A stretch of 8,194 nt of DNA from the NCBI GenBank assembly GCA_041484195.1, contig JBGPHC010000055.1, forward strand, positions 1 through 8,194, in the 5' to 3' direction. This stretch comes from PSRI01 sp041484195. GTDB taxonomy: Bacteria; Bacteroidota; Bacteroidia; Chitinophagales; Chitinophagaceae. Positions 1 through 5,738 of this stretch are shown one piece after another. The notes beneath the pieces were generated by a model, which saw only the letters and a list, made by a program, of their open reading frames with translations, made no database searches and was not told the DNA's origin. Position 1 is the stretch's first letter, and each line of letters opens with the position of its first letter. A program made the position numbers and the translations under genes.

Positions 1-137
1 CGATTTGGATGGTTGTTTGGATAGCATAAAATCTGCAAGGTTTTCAATACAAATTTCAGTTTTATGGTAAACTTTTTCAACCTTTTTTATCCTCAAACGC
101 CCCCCAATTGTGCATTTCTTAGCTTCTTAAGGAACGA
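1..137. other. Short stretch with no recognisable gene, beyond the truncated peptidase
   Basis: This is where the last ~75-80 residues of the peptidase at 138-2096 should be encoded (minus strand), but in none of the three minus frames do I see the expected C-terminal Asp or His motifs. Two minus-strand frames stay open from about 90 down to the window edge; their Lys-rich translations match nothing I recognise. The G-run near 99-104 (minus strand) could be the edge of an inserted or rearranged segment, but there is no second end to compare with. I assign nothing here. Confidence 0.5.
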
Positions 138-2096
138 CTAAGTAATTGGAGATCCATTTATGAAATCCTCTTTGTTTTCCTGAGGCAATCCCATGTATCG
201 CTCCTGGTAAATATTATCGTAGGTGAGTTGACTGGCTACGGAAGCTATGGCAATGCCTGTTTTAAATATTTCGGGATACTGGAACATAAGATTCAGGGTA
301 CTGGAAGCGCCGCCGCTCCAGCCCCAGGATGCAACCCGGCTGGTATCAAGATATGAATGCGTTTCCAATAATTTCTTCATGGCCATGGCCTGGTCGCGAA
401 TATTGATGCGGCCTATATTCCTGTAAATGGATTTGCGCCAGGCGGAGCCTTTGAGAGTGGGAGTACCCCTGTTATTGAAGGAAACATAAAAATATCCTGC
501 CCTGGCCATATCGCCCATGAAAAGAGAATTGCCGCCCGCGCCAAAATTATCCTGCACAGTGGCAGCGGCGGGTTCTCCATATACATATAGCACCACGGGA
601 TATTTTTTGGTGCTGTCAAAATCAGTGGGCCTTACCATCCACGCATCCATGGTCACACTGTCTTCTGTGGTAATGGTGAAGAATTCCAGATTCTTTTTTT
701 CTACGGTTTTGATATTTTTCGCGATGCTTTCGGCTTCATTCAATGGCCTATGTTCGGGTAACTTTATCCATTCTTTTACATTGGGCACCGTGTGACTGCT
801 GAAATGGTGAATGGCAAACCTGCATCCGGGAGAGATTTCATAAGAATGTATCCCCTTCAGGTCGGCTGGTGAAACCAGTTCCAGCTTTCCTTTTCCATCC
901 ATCCTGGTGCGGTACAGGTATCGCTGAATGGCAGATGAAGGTGAAGCGATGAAATACACATAATTGTTTTTCTCATCAATCCCATTCAGCGTGGCAATAT
1001 CGTAAGAGCCCTTCGTGAGCAGGGTTTCTTTCTTCCCATCGCGTGACACTTTATAGATATGTCGCCATCCGTCTTTTTCGCTTACCCACAGAAATTCCTT
1101 TCCACTGTTCATCCATTCCCAGCCTTTCGGATCTTCACTCCATCTTTGCTTGGTATCGATCCAGGCCTTGTCTTTTTCCTCGTAGATCAGTCTTGCGGGA
1201 GCTCCGCTTGCCGGACAGAGCCATAATTTACTTTCATTTTGGTGCCTGTTGAGCTGCTGGGTGATCAATTCGCTGTTATTGGCAGCCCATTCCATCCTGG
1301 GCAGATAATGTTGCTCAGGATCGCCGGGTATATCCATCCAGGTTGTCTGGCCGCCTTCGGCATCCACCACGCCCAAACGCACCGGTGAAGGTGATTCCCC
1401 CACTTTTGGATATTCAACGGGAACCACAAAAGAATAAATTGAATCCGTAGTATTCAGCATCAGGTAATCCCTGATTTTCCTCGCATCCACCTGCCAATAG
1501 GCGATCTTCCTGCTGTCGGGGCTCCATCTGAATCCATCCCTGCAATCAAATTCTTCCTCATACACCCAGTCGAAAGTGCCGTTGATCAATTTCCTGGTTC
1601 CATCAAGAGTGAGTTGGGTGGTTTTACCCGATGCAATATCCTCTACATAAATATTATGCCCGCTTACATAAGCGATCTTTTTGCCATCGGGTGAAAATTT
1701 AGCATACATGAGCGATTGCGATGGCTGGTCCTTTCCCACCTGCCTCAATTGGTTATTAGTAAGATCCAGTACCCAATAATCGCCGCGTGTCCGGTATCGC
1801 CATACCCTTGCGGTATTTGTAAATATTAGCAATTTTGAATTGTCGCCGGTCAGTTCAAAATCAGCCATCATTAAGGCTTTTGAACTTCCTGCAGGTTTTA
1901 AGCTTGCTTCTGTTACCAGTTCCTTTTCAATCCCGGTTACCAGGTTTATTTCCTGGACTCCTTTCTTGTCGGTTTTGTAATAGCCATTGCCGTCTCTTGT
2001 CCAATTGATTTCATAAGGTCTGAATTGGGCCGATACCGGCATCAGTTGGAAAAGAACAATCAGCAGAAGGAGAATATTCCGGACTTTTGTTATCAT
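138..2096 (-). CDS. C-terminally truncated S9B (DPP IV-type) secreted peptidase, probable pseudogene
   Basis: A family S9B dipeptidyl peptidase IV-like protein, which would remove X-Pro or X-Ala dipeptides from peptides in the periplasm or at the cell surface. I start it at 2096 because that Met opens a signal peptide (MITKVRNILLLLIVLF, then PVSA before Gln24), giving 652 residues. The longer open frame back to 2303 adds 69 residues without signal-peptide or family character and runs into the divergent gene. A beta-propeller region follows, with the DPP IV glutamate motif DWVYEEE at about residues 176-182. The alpha/beta-hydrolase part begins near YPVVLYVYGEP and has the nucleophile motif GWSGG with Ser594. 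Family homology runs through NGSPIT and stops at the TAG at 138-140. Full-length members carry about 75-80 more residues with the catalytic Asp and His, so this product should be inactive. A rearrangement, or an assembly artefact, at about 140 would explain it. Confidence 0.85.
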   Translation of the reverse strand: MITKVRNILLLLIVLFQLMPVSAQFRPYEINWTRDGNGYYKTDKKGVQEINLVTGIEKELVTEASLKPAGSSKALMMADFELTGDNSKLLIFTNTARVWRYRTRGDYWVLDLTNNQLRQVGKDQPSQSLMYAKFSPDGKKIAYVSGHNIYVEDIASGKTTQLTLDGTRKLINGTFDWVYEEEFDCRDGFRWSPDSRKIAYWQVDARKIRDYLMLNTTDSIYSFVVPVEYPKVGESPSPVRLGVVDAEGGQTTWMDIPGDPEQHYLPRMEWAANNSELITQQLNRHQNESKLWLCPASGAPARLIYEEKDKAWIDTKQRWSEDPKGWEWMNSGKEFLWVSEKDGWRHIYKVSRDGKKETLLTKGSYDIATLNGIDEKNNYVYFIASPSSAIQRYLYRTRMDGKGKLELVSPADLKGIHSYEISPGCRFAIHHFSSHTVPNVKEWIKLPEHRPLNEAESIAKNIKTVEKKNLEFFTITTEDSVTMDAWMVRPTDFDSTKKYPVVLYVYGEPAAATVQDNFGAGGNSLFMGDMARAGYFYVSFNNRGTPTLKGSAWRKSIYRNIGRINIRDQAMAMKKLLETHSYLDTSRVASWGWSGGASSTLNLMFQYPEIFKTGIAIASVASQLTYDNIYQERYMGLPQENKEDFINGSPIT

Positions 2097-2296
2097 CGTA
2101 TGAAATTTTGTAAGGATAAAATTAATGAAGATGCCGGGCACAACGATCCCCGATGGAAAATAATTCTTCATCAACCCAAAACACCCCGAATCAAACATGG
2201 TAATATTATAGAATGGCATCATATAGAATCCGGCAACTCTGCCTCCTCCCATTTTAGGAATCATTAATTTCGCGGGTGAAAACAAGCGCTTCGGGT
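2097..2296. other. Divergent intergenic region between the peptidase and the S4-domain gene
   Basis: About 200 bp that must hold the promoters of both flanking genes. I see no full TTTG-N19-TAnnTTTG match on either strand. The closest are one-mismatch -7-like boxes at 2117-2124 (minus strand, TAATTTTA, 21 nt from the peptidase start) and 2265-2272 (plus strand, TAATTTCG, 24 nt from the S4 gene start), both without a good upstream box. No Shine-Dalgarno sequence is seen at either start, as is usual in Bacteroidota. Confidence 0.45.
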
Positions 2297-2680
2297 ATGG
2301 CAAATGAAAAACTTCGTCTGGACAAATATTTATGGGCCATCAGATTATTCAAGACCCGTACCCTGGCTGCAGATGCATGCGGCCGGGGAAAGGTAAAATA
2401 CAATGGCGATCCTGCCAAGGCTGCGCGACATGTGTCTATTGGAGACGAGTATGAAATAAAAACAGAATCCAAAAGATGGCGCATCAAAGTAACAGCCCTT
2501 CTTCACACGAGGGTTCAATATGCAGAAGCGGTCAAATACTATGTTGACATCACCCCCAAAGATGAACTGGAGAGATTGGAGTATCAGGCTGCAAGTTTCC
2601 ATACAGGCAAGAGACTTAGCAAGGTGGGAAGGCCCACAAAAAAGGAAAGGCGCGATATAGAGGGATTTAAAGATGAATAA
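2297..2680 (+). CDS. S4-domain RNA-binding protein, Hsp15 (HslR)-like
   Basis: A 127-residue cytoplasmic protein of the HslR/Hsp15 group. E. coli Hsp15 (133 residues) binds 50S subunits that still carry a nascent chain and helps recycle them; the same role here is inference. The S4 fold covers roughly residues 6-60: LRLDKYLWAIRLFKTRT is the classic opening helix pair, followed by the CGRGKVKYNG strand and turn and a VSIGDEYEI strand. The basic tail contains GRPTKKERRDIEGF, which I associate with Bacteroidota members. I chose the Met at 2297 rather than 2276 because family members begin just before the RLDKYLW motif; the earlier Met adds only seven unconserved residues. It lies 82 bp upstream of trmD on the same strand, but trmD has its own promoter. 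Confidence 0.88.
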   Translation: MANEKLRLDKYLWAIRLFKTRTLAADACGRGKVKYNGDPAKAARHVSIGDEYEIKTESKRWRIKVTALLHTRVQYAEAVKYYVDITPKDELERLEYQAASFHTGKRLSKVGRPTKKERRDIEGFKDE

Positions 2681-2726
2681 GGAGCGCCCGAGGCCGGGGA
2701 TTCTAATTGAGTGAGGAGCAGGAGTC

Positions 2727-2757
2727 TTTACTTCTCCCCTTCCCGATCCTATCTTTG
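2727..2757 (+). promoter_or_regulatory. trmD promoter, Bacteroidota -33/-7 type
   Basis: A perfect TAnnTTTG -7 box (TATCTTTG, 2750-2757) is preceded by TTTA (2727-2730) with exactly 19 bp between, one mismatch from the TTTG -33 consensus of the Bacteroidota primary sigma factor. The -7 box ends only 5 nt before the trmD ATG, so the transcript should start at or within a few bases of the start codon. Confidence 0.65.
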
Positions 2758-2762
2758 CTTTC

Positions 2763-3443
2763 ATGAAGATCGACATAATTACGGTATTGCCTGAATTACT
2801 GGAAAGTCCTTTTGCTCATTCCATCATGAAGAGGGCCAGGGAAAAAGGGCTTTTGGAACTGAATGTGCACCAGCTTCGTAAATGGGCCGTAAACAAATAT
2901 GGCCAGGTTGATGACTACCAGTTTGGCGGTGGAGCAGGCATGGTAATGATGCCCGAACCGCTTGTGAATGCCATTGAATCTTTGTCGGCCCAGACGCCCT
3001 ACGAAGAAATCATTTATCTCACACCAGATGGCGAATTATTTAATCAGCAGGCCGCAAATCAATTGTCACTGAAAAAAAACCTGCTCCTCATTTGCGGGCA
3101 CTACAAGGGCATTGACGAACGGGTAAGGGAACATTATGTAACAAGGGAAATTTCTATTGGTGATTATGTATTGAGTGGTGGGGAACTACCGGCGGCAATC
3201 CTGGTGGATGCCATCGGGCGACTGATTCCGGGAGTGCTGAATGATGAGACGTCGGCCTTATTCGATTCGTTTCAGGATGGGTTACTCGCGCCACCCGTAT
3301 ATACGCGTCCCGCCGAATTCAGGGGCTGGAAGGTACCCGAAGTATTGTTGAGCGGTGATCCTAAAAAGGTGGATGAATGGAGACATGAAATGTCAATCCG
3401 GCGAACAGAGTCGCGGAGACCCGGGCTGCAAGGCGACCAATGA
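2763..3443 (+). CDS. trmD: tRNA (guanine-N1-)-methyltransferase TrmD
   Basis: TrmD of the SPOUT superfamily uses S-adenosylmethionine to methylate N1 of G37, next to the anticodon, in tRNAs with G36; this prevents +1 frameshifting. The 226-residue length is normal. The N-terminus MKIDIITVLPELLESPF matches the family start, fixing the ATG. Visible motifs are DDYQFGGGAGMVM (50-62), the trefoil-knot SAM-binding segments LTPDGE (86-91), LICGHYKGIDERV (109-121) and SIGDYVLSGGE (131-141), then Arg153 and Asp168 (in SALFDSF), matching the catalytic Arg154 and Asp169 of the E. coli enzyme. YTRPAEFRGWKVPEVLLSG and a C-terminal RRTESRRPGL complete the tRNA-binding domain. The rpsP-rimM-trmD-rplS operon of many bacteria is absent. 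A strong hairpin terminator begins 36 nt after the stop. Confidence 0.97.
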   Translation: MKIDIITVLPELLESPFAHSIMKRAREKGLLELNVHQLRKWAVNKYGQVDDYQFGGGAGMVMMPEPLVNAIESLSAQTPYEEIIYLTPDGELFNQQAANQLSLKKNLLLICGHYKGIDERVREHYVTREISIGDYVLSGGELPAAILVDAIGRLIPGVLNDETSALFDSFQDGLLAPPVYTRPAEFRGWKVPEVLLSGDPKKVDEWRHEMSIRRTESRRPGLQGDQ

Positions 3444-3474
3444 ATAAATTCCAGTTCTGCCTGCTATGGTAACA

Positions 3475-3815
3475 AAAGCAAAAACCCCGCTTCCGCAGGG
3501 TTTTTGAATGCCTTTCTTTCATCAAAGGAAAACTTGTTTCATTGTACGGATGCTACAAATTTTTTTGAGGTAATTCCTTTCTTTCGGTGTGGGTTGTTTT
3601 CAAAGGGGGCTTTAATTTGCTTTCTACAGGTTTGGATTTCGGTGTTTCTGGTTAGTTCATCTTTCTCAGGATCTGGATTAGCTACGGTTAAGGTTTCAGG
3701 ATTCTGAATGGTCGGTTTTCATGGTATAGGGTTACGAATTAATAACGGGCTTTAGTTTTCATCGGTTTGGATTCTAATTCAAGGATTCAGGGTTGAAACT
3801 ATTCGTCATCGTTGA
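3475..3815 (-). ncRNA. Candidate small RNA A
   Basis: Predicted transcript of about 340 nt, running from the module A promoter to the hairpin shared with trmD. No reading frame longer than about a dozen codons begins near the predicted start (the first, at the expected 5' end, is 11 codons and has no counterpart in module B), so a non-coding RNA is more likely than a peptide gene. The RNA would contain AUCC seven times (GGAT on the plus strand at 3548, 3634, 3669, 3675, 3699, 3769 and 3783) against about one expected by chance, while the reverse word is absent. It does not resemble tmRNA, RNase P RNA or SRP RNA. Expression is inferred only from promoter, terminator and paralogy. Confidence 0.4.
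3480..3505. terminator. Bidirectional intrinsic terminator after trmD
   Basis: AAAAACCC (3480-3487) pairs with GGGTTTTT (3498-3505), followed by one C/A mismatch, a GC/GC pair and a TTCC loop. On the plus strand the T5 arm ends the trmD message. On the minus strand the hairpin is followed by TTTTTGCTTTTG, so it would also end the candidate small RNA A coming from the right. Confidence 0.85.
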
Positions 3816-3820
3816 CAATA

Positions 3821-3852
3821 CAAAAATGATTAAAGTTTGAGGGCATTGGAAA
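3821..3852 (-). promoter_or_regulatory. Module A promoter
   Basis: Read on the minus strand: a TTTC box (3852-3849), 20 bp, then CATTTTTG (3828-3821), one mismatch each from TTTG and TAnnTTTG. The same two boxes with the same 20-bp gap occur in module B. The 20-bp spacer is poorly conserved between copies while both boxes and the start region are conserved, the pattern expected of a functional promoter pair. Confidence 0.5.
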
Positions 3853-3874
3853 TTAATTCGCCAGACCTGTCATT

Positions 3875-3904
3875 TTCTTCGATTTTCCCACTTAATTCTT
3901 CGAT
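3875..3904 (-). promoter_or_regulatory. Candidate LytTR operator A: two perfect 9-bp direct repeats, 12-bp spacer
   Basis: TTCTTCGAT on the plus strand (ATCGAAGAA on the minus) occurs at 3875-3883 and again, identical, at 3896-3904, a 21-bp period or two helical turns. The inner repeat lies 22 bp upstream of the -33-like box. LytTR regulators are known to bind pairs of ~9-bp direct repeats with ~12-bp spacers; the word itself is not the classical LytTR consensus. The regulator at 4648-5337 is the obvious candidate binder, by inference. Confidence 0.5.
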
Positions 3905-4099
3905 TTCCTATTTTCAGTTTAACTGCCAAACCCCCCTTTGTATCCCGCCCACAGATATTTTTCGGTTGCAGAAGACTATATTCCTCGATATGATGCCTGG
4001 AAGATTTACCAGATTCCGGCAATCTTCATTCGTCGCGCGATTCCCGGGTTTGAAGTGCCAGTTGACTTATGATAATCGGAAAATAGAAGACAGCAAAAT

Positions 4100-4345
4100 G
4101 CATAAGCCCCAACTCGTGGTCGGGGCTTAAGAATAATTTGAAATCTGGTCAGAGGTTTGAAAATTGCTGCTTTTCGGGACGGTTTTCAATCAAGATTAGG
4201 GTACTGACTTGGATTCCAAGGCTCTTCGAGGAATATTTCGGCTCTTTTCAAGGGATAGGATAATTTTTCCGGGTTTGGGTTTTTAACAGGATCGGGGGCG
4301 ATTCTTCTCAGGATTTGGACAGGATTGAAACCATATCAATGATGA
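4100..4345 (-). ncRNA. Candidate small RNA B
   Basis: Predicted transcript of about 245 nt from the module B promoter to the hairpin at 4103-4129. It begins like RNA A and shares GTTTCAAYCCTG about 25-30 nt in. TTCTCAGGATTTGGA (plus strand, 4305-4319) matches 3663-3677 of module A at 14 of 15 bases. AUCC occurs six times in the RNA (plus-strand GGAT at 4211, 4253, 4258, 4289, 4311 and 4322), and the opposite-strand word not at all. A small perfect hairpin (CTTGG, 3-nt loop, CCAAG) lies at 4208-4220. The longest frame near the start is 8 codons, so no peptide is supported. Confidence 0.4.
4103..4129 (-). terminator. Hairpin ending candidate small RNA B
   Basis: TAAGCCCC (4103-4110) pairs with GGGGCTTA (4122-4129); inside, after one A/C mismatch, AC pairs with GT around a 5-nt loop. 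On the minus strand it is followed by TGCATTTTG, a modest U-rich tail, so it is a weaker terminator than the one after trmD. No plus-strand gene needs it; it is correctly placed to end a minus-strand RNA from module B. Confidence 0.55.
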
Positions 4346-4350
4346 CAGTA

Positions 4351-4382
4351 CAAAGATGCTCAAGCTTTTTCCACCCTGGAAA
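4351..4382 (-). promoter_or_regulatory. Module B promoter
   Basis: On the minus strand, TTTC (4382-4379), 20 bp, then CATCTTTG (4358-4351), followed by TACTGTCATCATTGA. Both boxes are one mismatch from the Bacteroidota consensus and lie exactly 530 bp from their module A counterparts. Weak boxes fit a promoter that needs an activator. Confidence 0.5.
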
Positions 4383-4404
4383 TTTATTCGCCTGGCTAAC
4401 ATAT

Positions 4405-4434
4405 ATTGTCGATTTATGGCAATTTTTCTTCGAT
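4405..4434 (-). promoter_or_regulatory. Candidate LytTR operator B: 9-bp direct repeats, 12-bp spacer
   Basis: TTCTTCGAT (plus strand) at 4426-4434 is identical to the module A repeats; the promoter-proximal partner at 4405-4413 is ATTGTCGAT, with 7 of 9 matching. Period 21 bp and 22-bp distance to the -33-like box are the same as in module A. The degenerate proximal half-site would predict weaker binding than at A, by inference. Confidence 0.45.
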
Positions 4435-4529
4435 CAGGTCAAACGATAAAATGCCTTTTTCAGAGAAATGGGAATCTTTCTGAGACCTATAGCCGATGAA
4501 AAGTTGTAGGAATTGATTTCTGTTCCTCC

Positions 4530-4581
4530 GTCCGGACTGCTCCGGCAGCATTCCGACTGAATCAGCGAACTGAGTTGGAAT
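4530..4581. other. Cluster of hairpins downstream of the response regulator gene
   Basis: Three neighbouring dyads: GTCCGGAC (4530-4537), CTGC-TCCG-GCAG (4537-4548), and a longer stem in which ATTCCGAC (4550-4557) pairs with GTTGGAAT (4574-4581, one G-U), with TCAG-CGAA-CTGA at the tip and a 4-nt bulge. No U-run follows on either strand, so I do not call a classical terminator. They would lie in the 3' untranslated region of the regulator message, 67-118 nt after its stop. Confidence 0.4.
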
Positions 4582-4647
4582 AATGAAGGTGAAGAAGGGG
4601 AATGCGGAATTGATTAGACTGCAAGAGTCGCAAGGGGATGAATCGTT

Positions 4648-5337
4648 CTACAGGATATTAATCTTTTGCATGACTCCAGATTTATGGGCCTTGCTGATGG
4701 GGATCATATTCCCCTTTATAAAGAGGACATTTTCCTGGATATCATCAATCTTGGTGTAATTCACAATATAGGACCGGTGAACTTTCATGAAAACCTGGGG
4801 ATTTACCTTGGTCTCCAGGTTCTTAATGGTATTATGAGTGATATATTTCTTGGCAGGGGTCACGAATTTTACGTAATCGCCCATGCTTTCAATATAGAGA
4901 ATGTCTTCATTGCTCAACCTTATCAGTTTGCCGTCAGATTTGATGAACATATGGTTCTGGTCGGAATTCCCGTTGAGCTGTTCGCTTTTCTTGCTCACTT
5001 TCTGGATGGCTTCAAGGAAACGCTGGTAGGTGAATGGTTTTTTTAGGTAGTCGGTAACATTGTATTGAAAGGCATCGTAGGCATATTCGGTCTTGGAAGT
5101 AGTGAGAATGACCTGGGGATTATAAATCAGTTGGTCAAGCAGGTCGAAGCCTGAGGCGCCAGGCATTTCAACATCCAAAAAGATTAGTTCCACCACATTA
5201 TCATTGAGAAATCGCAACGCGTCTTCGGCATTCAGAAAATGCTGATCCACTTCAATCATACCGCTCTTTTCGCAAAACTTTTTAAGAAATTCTGCCGCCA
5301 CCGGCAAATCTTCCACGATAATGCTATGATACTTCAT
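4648..5337 (-). CDS. REC-LytTR response regulator, output of the phosphorelay
   Basis: A 229-residue cytoplasmic DNA-binding regulator. The receiver domain (about 1-115) has the acidic pair Glu9-Asp10, phospho-acceptor Asp55 in FLDVEMPG, the switch Thr79/Thr80 in ILTTSK, and Lys100 before Pro (LKKPF). The LytTR domain (about 130-229) shows IRLSNEDILYIESMGDYVKF, FMKVHRSYIVNYTKI and IPISKAHK, typical of Bacteroidota members. LytTR proteins contact pairs of direct repeats and usually activate transcription. Its ATG overlaps the stop of the Hpt gene by 4 bases (ATGA, 5334-5337), indicating translational coupling. With no partner kinase on its own strand but an Hpt protein in the same operon and a hybrid kinase divergent to it, Asp55 is expected to receive phosphate from Hpt His67. 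The direct-repeat modules at 3811-3910 and 4341-4440 are plausible targets. Confidence 0.93.
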   Translation of the reverse strand: MKYHSIIVEDLPVAAEFLKKFCEKSGMIEVDQHFLNAEDALRFLNDNVVELIFLDVEMPGASGFDLLDQLIYNPQVILTTSKTEYAYDAFQYNVTDYLKKPFTYQRFLEAIQKVSKKSEQLNGNSDQNHMFIKSDGKLIRLSNEDILYIESMGDYVKFVTPAKKYITHNTIKNLETKVNPQVFMKVHRSYIVNYTKIDDIQENVLFIKGNMIPISKAHKSGVMQKINIL

Positions 5338-5738
5338 AGAAATTGGGTGTTGTATTGTTTGAGTCTCTTCAACTCCGTCTCCATTTTTTGTATAGCTTGC
5401 TCCGTGATTCCAATAATCAGTCCAAATCCAGACTCAATATCTGCGGCAGAGCGGGCATTGACGCAGGATTCCTCAAAATCTTTGTATTCTTCCTGCACCT
5501 TATTCATTCCCACATACCCGAATATTGGTTTTACCTTGTGGATAACTTTTTTCAGGCCTGTTATATCCCCATCGTGGAAGCGGGCGCGGGCCAATGAAAA
5601 TTCACTCCTGAGCTGCTGCAGCGAAGATTCGAACACCAGTTCTGCCTGTCTGAAATCATCAACATAGAGCTCTCTCAGGAAATCTGTATCCAGTTCCGGT
5701 GAAAAAGAAAATAATATTTGTGGGTCTCCCTTACTCAT
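5334..5738 (-). CDS. Stand-alone Hpt (histidine phosphotransfer) protein
   Basis: A small 134-residue cytoplasmic phosphotransfer protein. The Hpt signature lies at about residues 62-80: LKKVIHKVKPIFGYVGM, with the phosphorylatable His67, Lys70 three residues on and Gly74 at the usual spacing. The rest is predicted helical, as expected for a four-helix bundle, with Asp/Glu-rich and Leu-rich segments before and after the site. I start it at Met 5738 (MSKGDPQILF) rather than 5816, because the extra 26 residues would fill the whole divergent region up to 3 bp from the kinase ATG and look non-coding. It precedes the LytTR regulator with an ATGA overlap and should carry phosphate from the receiver of the hybrid kinase to that regulator. 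Sequence identity of Hpt proteins is low, so the call rests on the motif and the context. Confidence 0.85.
   Translation of the reverse strand: MSKGDPQILFSFSPELDTDFLRELYVDDFRQAELVFESSLQQLRSEFSLARARFHDGDITGLKKVIHKVKPIFGYVGMNKVQEEYKDFEESCVNARSAADIESGFGLIIGITEQAIQKMETELKRLKQYNTQFL

Larger units (their letters stand above)
3811..3910 (-). repeat. Diverged tandem module, copy A (partner 4341-4440)
   Basis: Aligned without gaps at an offset of 530 bp, copies A and B share 59 of 100 positions by my count. Identity is concentrated in blocks: 16/20 at the -7 box and start region (3811-3830), 9/10 next to the -33 box (3851-3860), and the 9-bp repeats. The intervening blocks are near 4-6 of 10. Preservation of every spacing despite divergence suggests selection on a promoter rather than a recent duplication. 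Confidence 0.65.
4341..4440 (-). repeat. Diverged tandem module, copy B (partner 3811-3910)
   Basis: Second copy of the regulatory module, 530 bp to the right of copy A and nearer the response regulator gene. Similarity continues into the transcribed part through GTTTCAAYCCTG with a 2-bp length difference, then breaks into short shared words, so the RNA bodies diverged more than the control regions. Confidence 0.6.
3444..4647. other. 1.2 kb region without a protein gene; holds two small-RNA-like modules
   Basis: No open frame here has a recognisable domain or convincing protein character. The contents are listed separately: the trmD hairpin (3480-3505), module A (about 3475-3904), module B (about 4100-4434) and hairpins at 4530-4581. 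Between the modules, 3905-4102 shows only a 7-bp inverted repeat at 4000-4006/4021-4027 with a 14-nt loop. Nothing else was seen in 4435-4529, or in 4582-4647, which lies just downstream of the response regulator stop. Confidence 0.6.

Noticed and set aside
2117..2124. Weak -7-like boxes in the peptidase/S4 intergenic region (also 2265-2272)
   Set aside because: One mismatch each and no -33 box at the right distance; not enough to call promoters.
2097..2303. 69-codon in-frame extension of the peptidase frame upstream of its signal peptide
   Set aside because: It would bury the signal peptide, overlaps the divergent S4-domain gene and has no family character; an accidental open frame is more likely.
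3504..3707. 67-codon plus-strand frame after trmD
   Set aside because: It starts inside the terminator hairpin, has no recognisable domain and lies within the AUCC-rich candidate RNA region.
3797..3810. 11-codon minus-strand frame near the predicted start of RNA A (MTNSFNPESLN)
   Set aside because: Module B has no matching frame at the aligned position, so conservation does not support a peptide.
4000..4027. 7-bp inverted repeat with a 14-nt loop
   Set aside because: No U-run, no associated gene end; could be chance.
3837..4130. 97-codon plus-strand frame in the intergenic region
   Set aside because: It runs across the repeat/promoter module and the hairpin at 4103-4129; composition does not look like a protein and module B has no equivalent.
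4222..4230. CTCTTCGAG, resembling a single half-site of the 9-bp repeat
   Set aside because: Only one copy, no partner 21 bp away, and it lies inside the transcribed part of module B.
3811..4440. CRISPR-like or satellite repeat array
   Set aside because: There are only two copies, diverged to about 59%, without regular short repeats and spacers.
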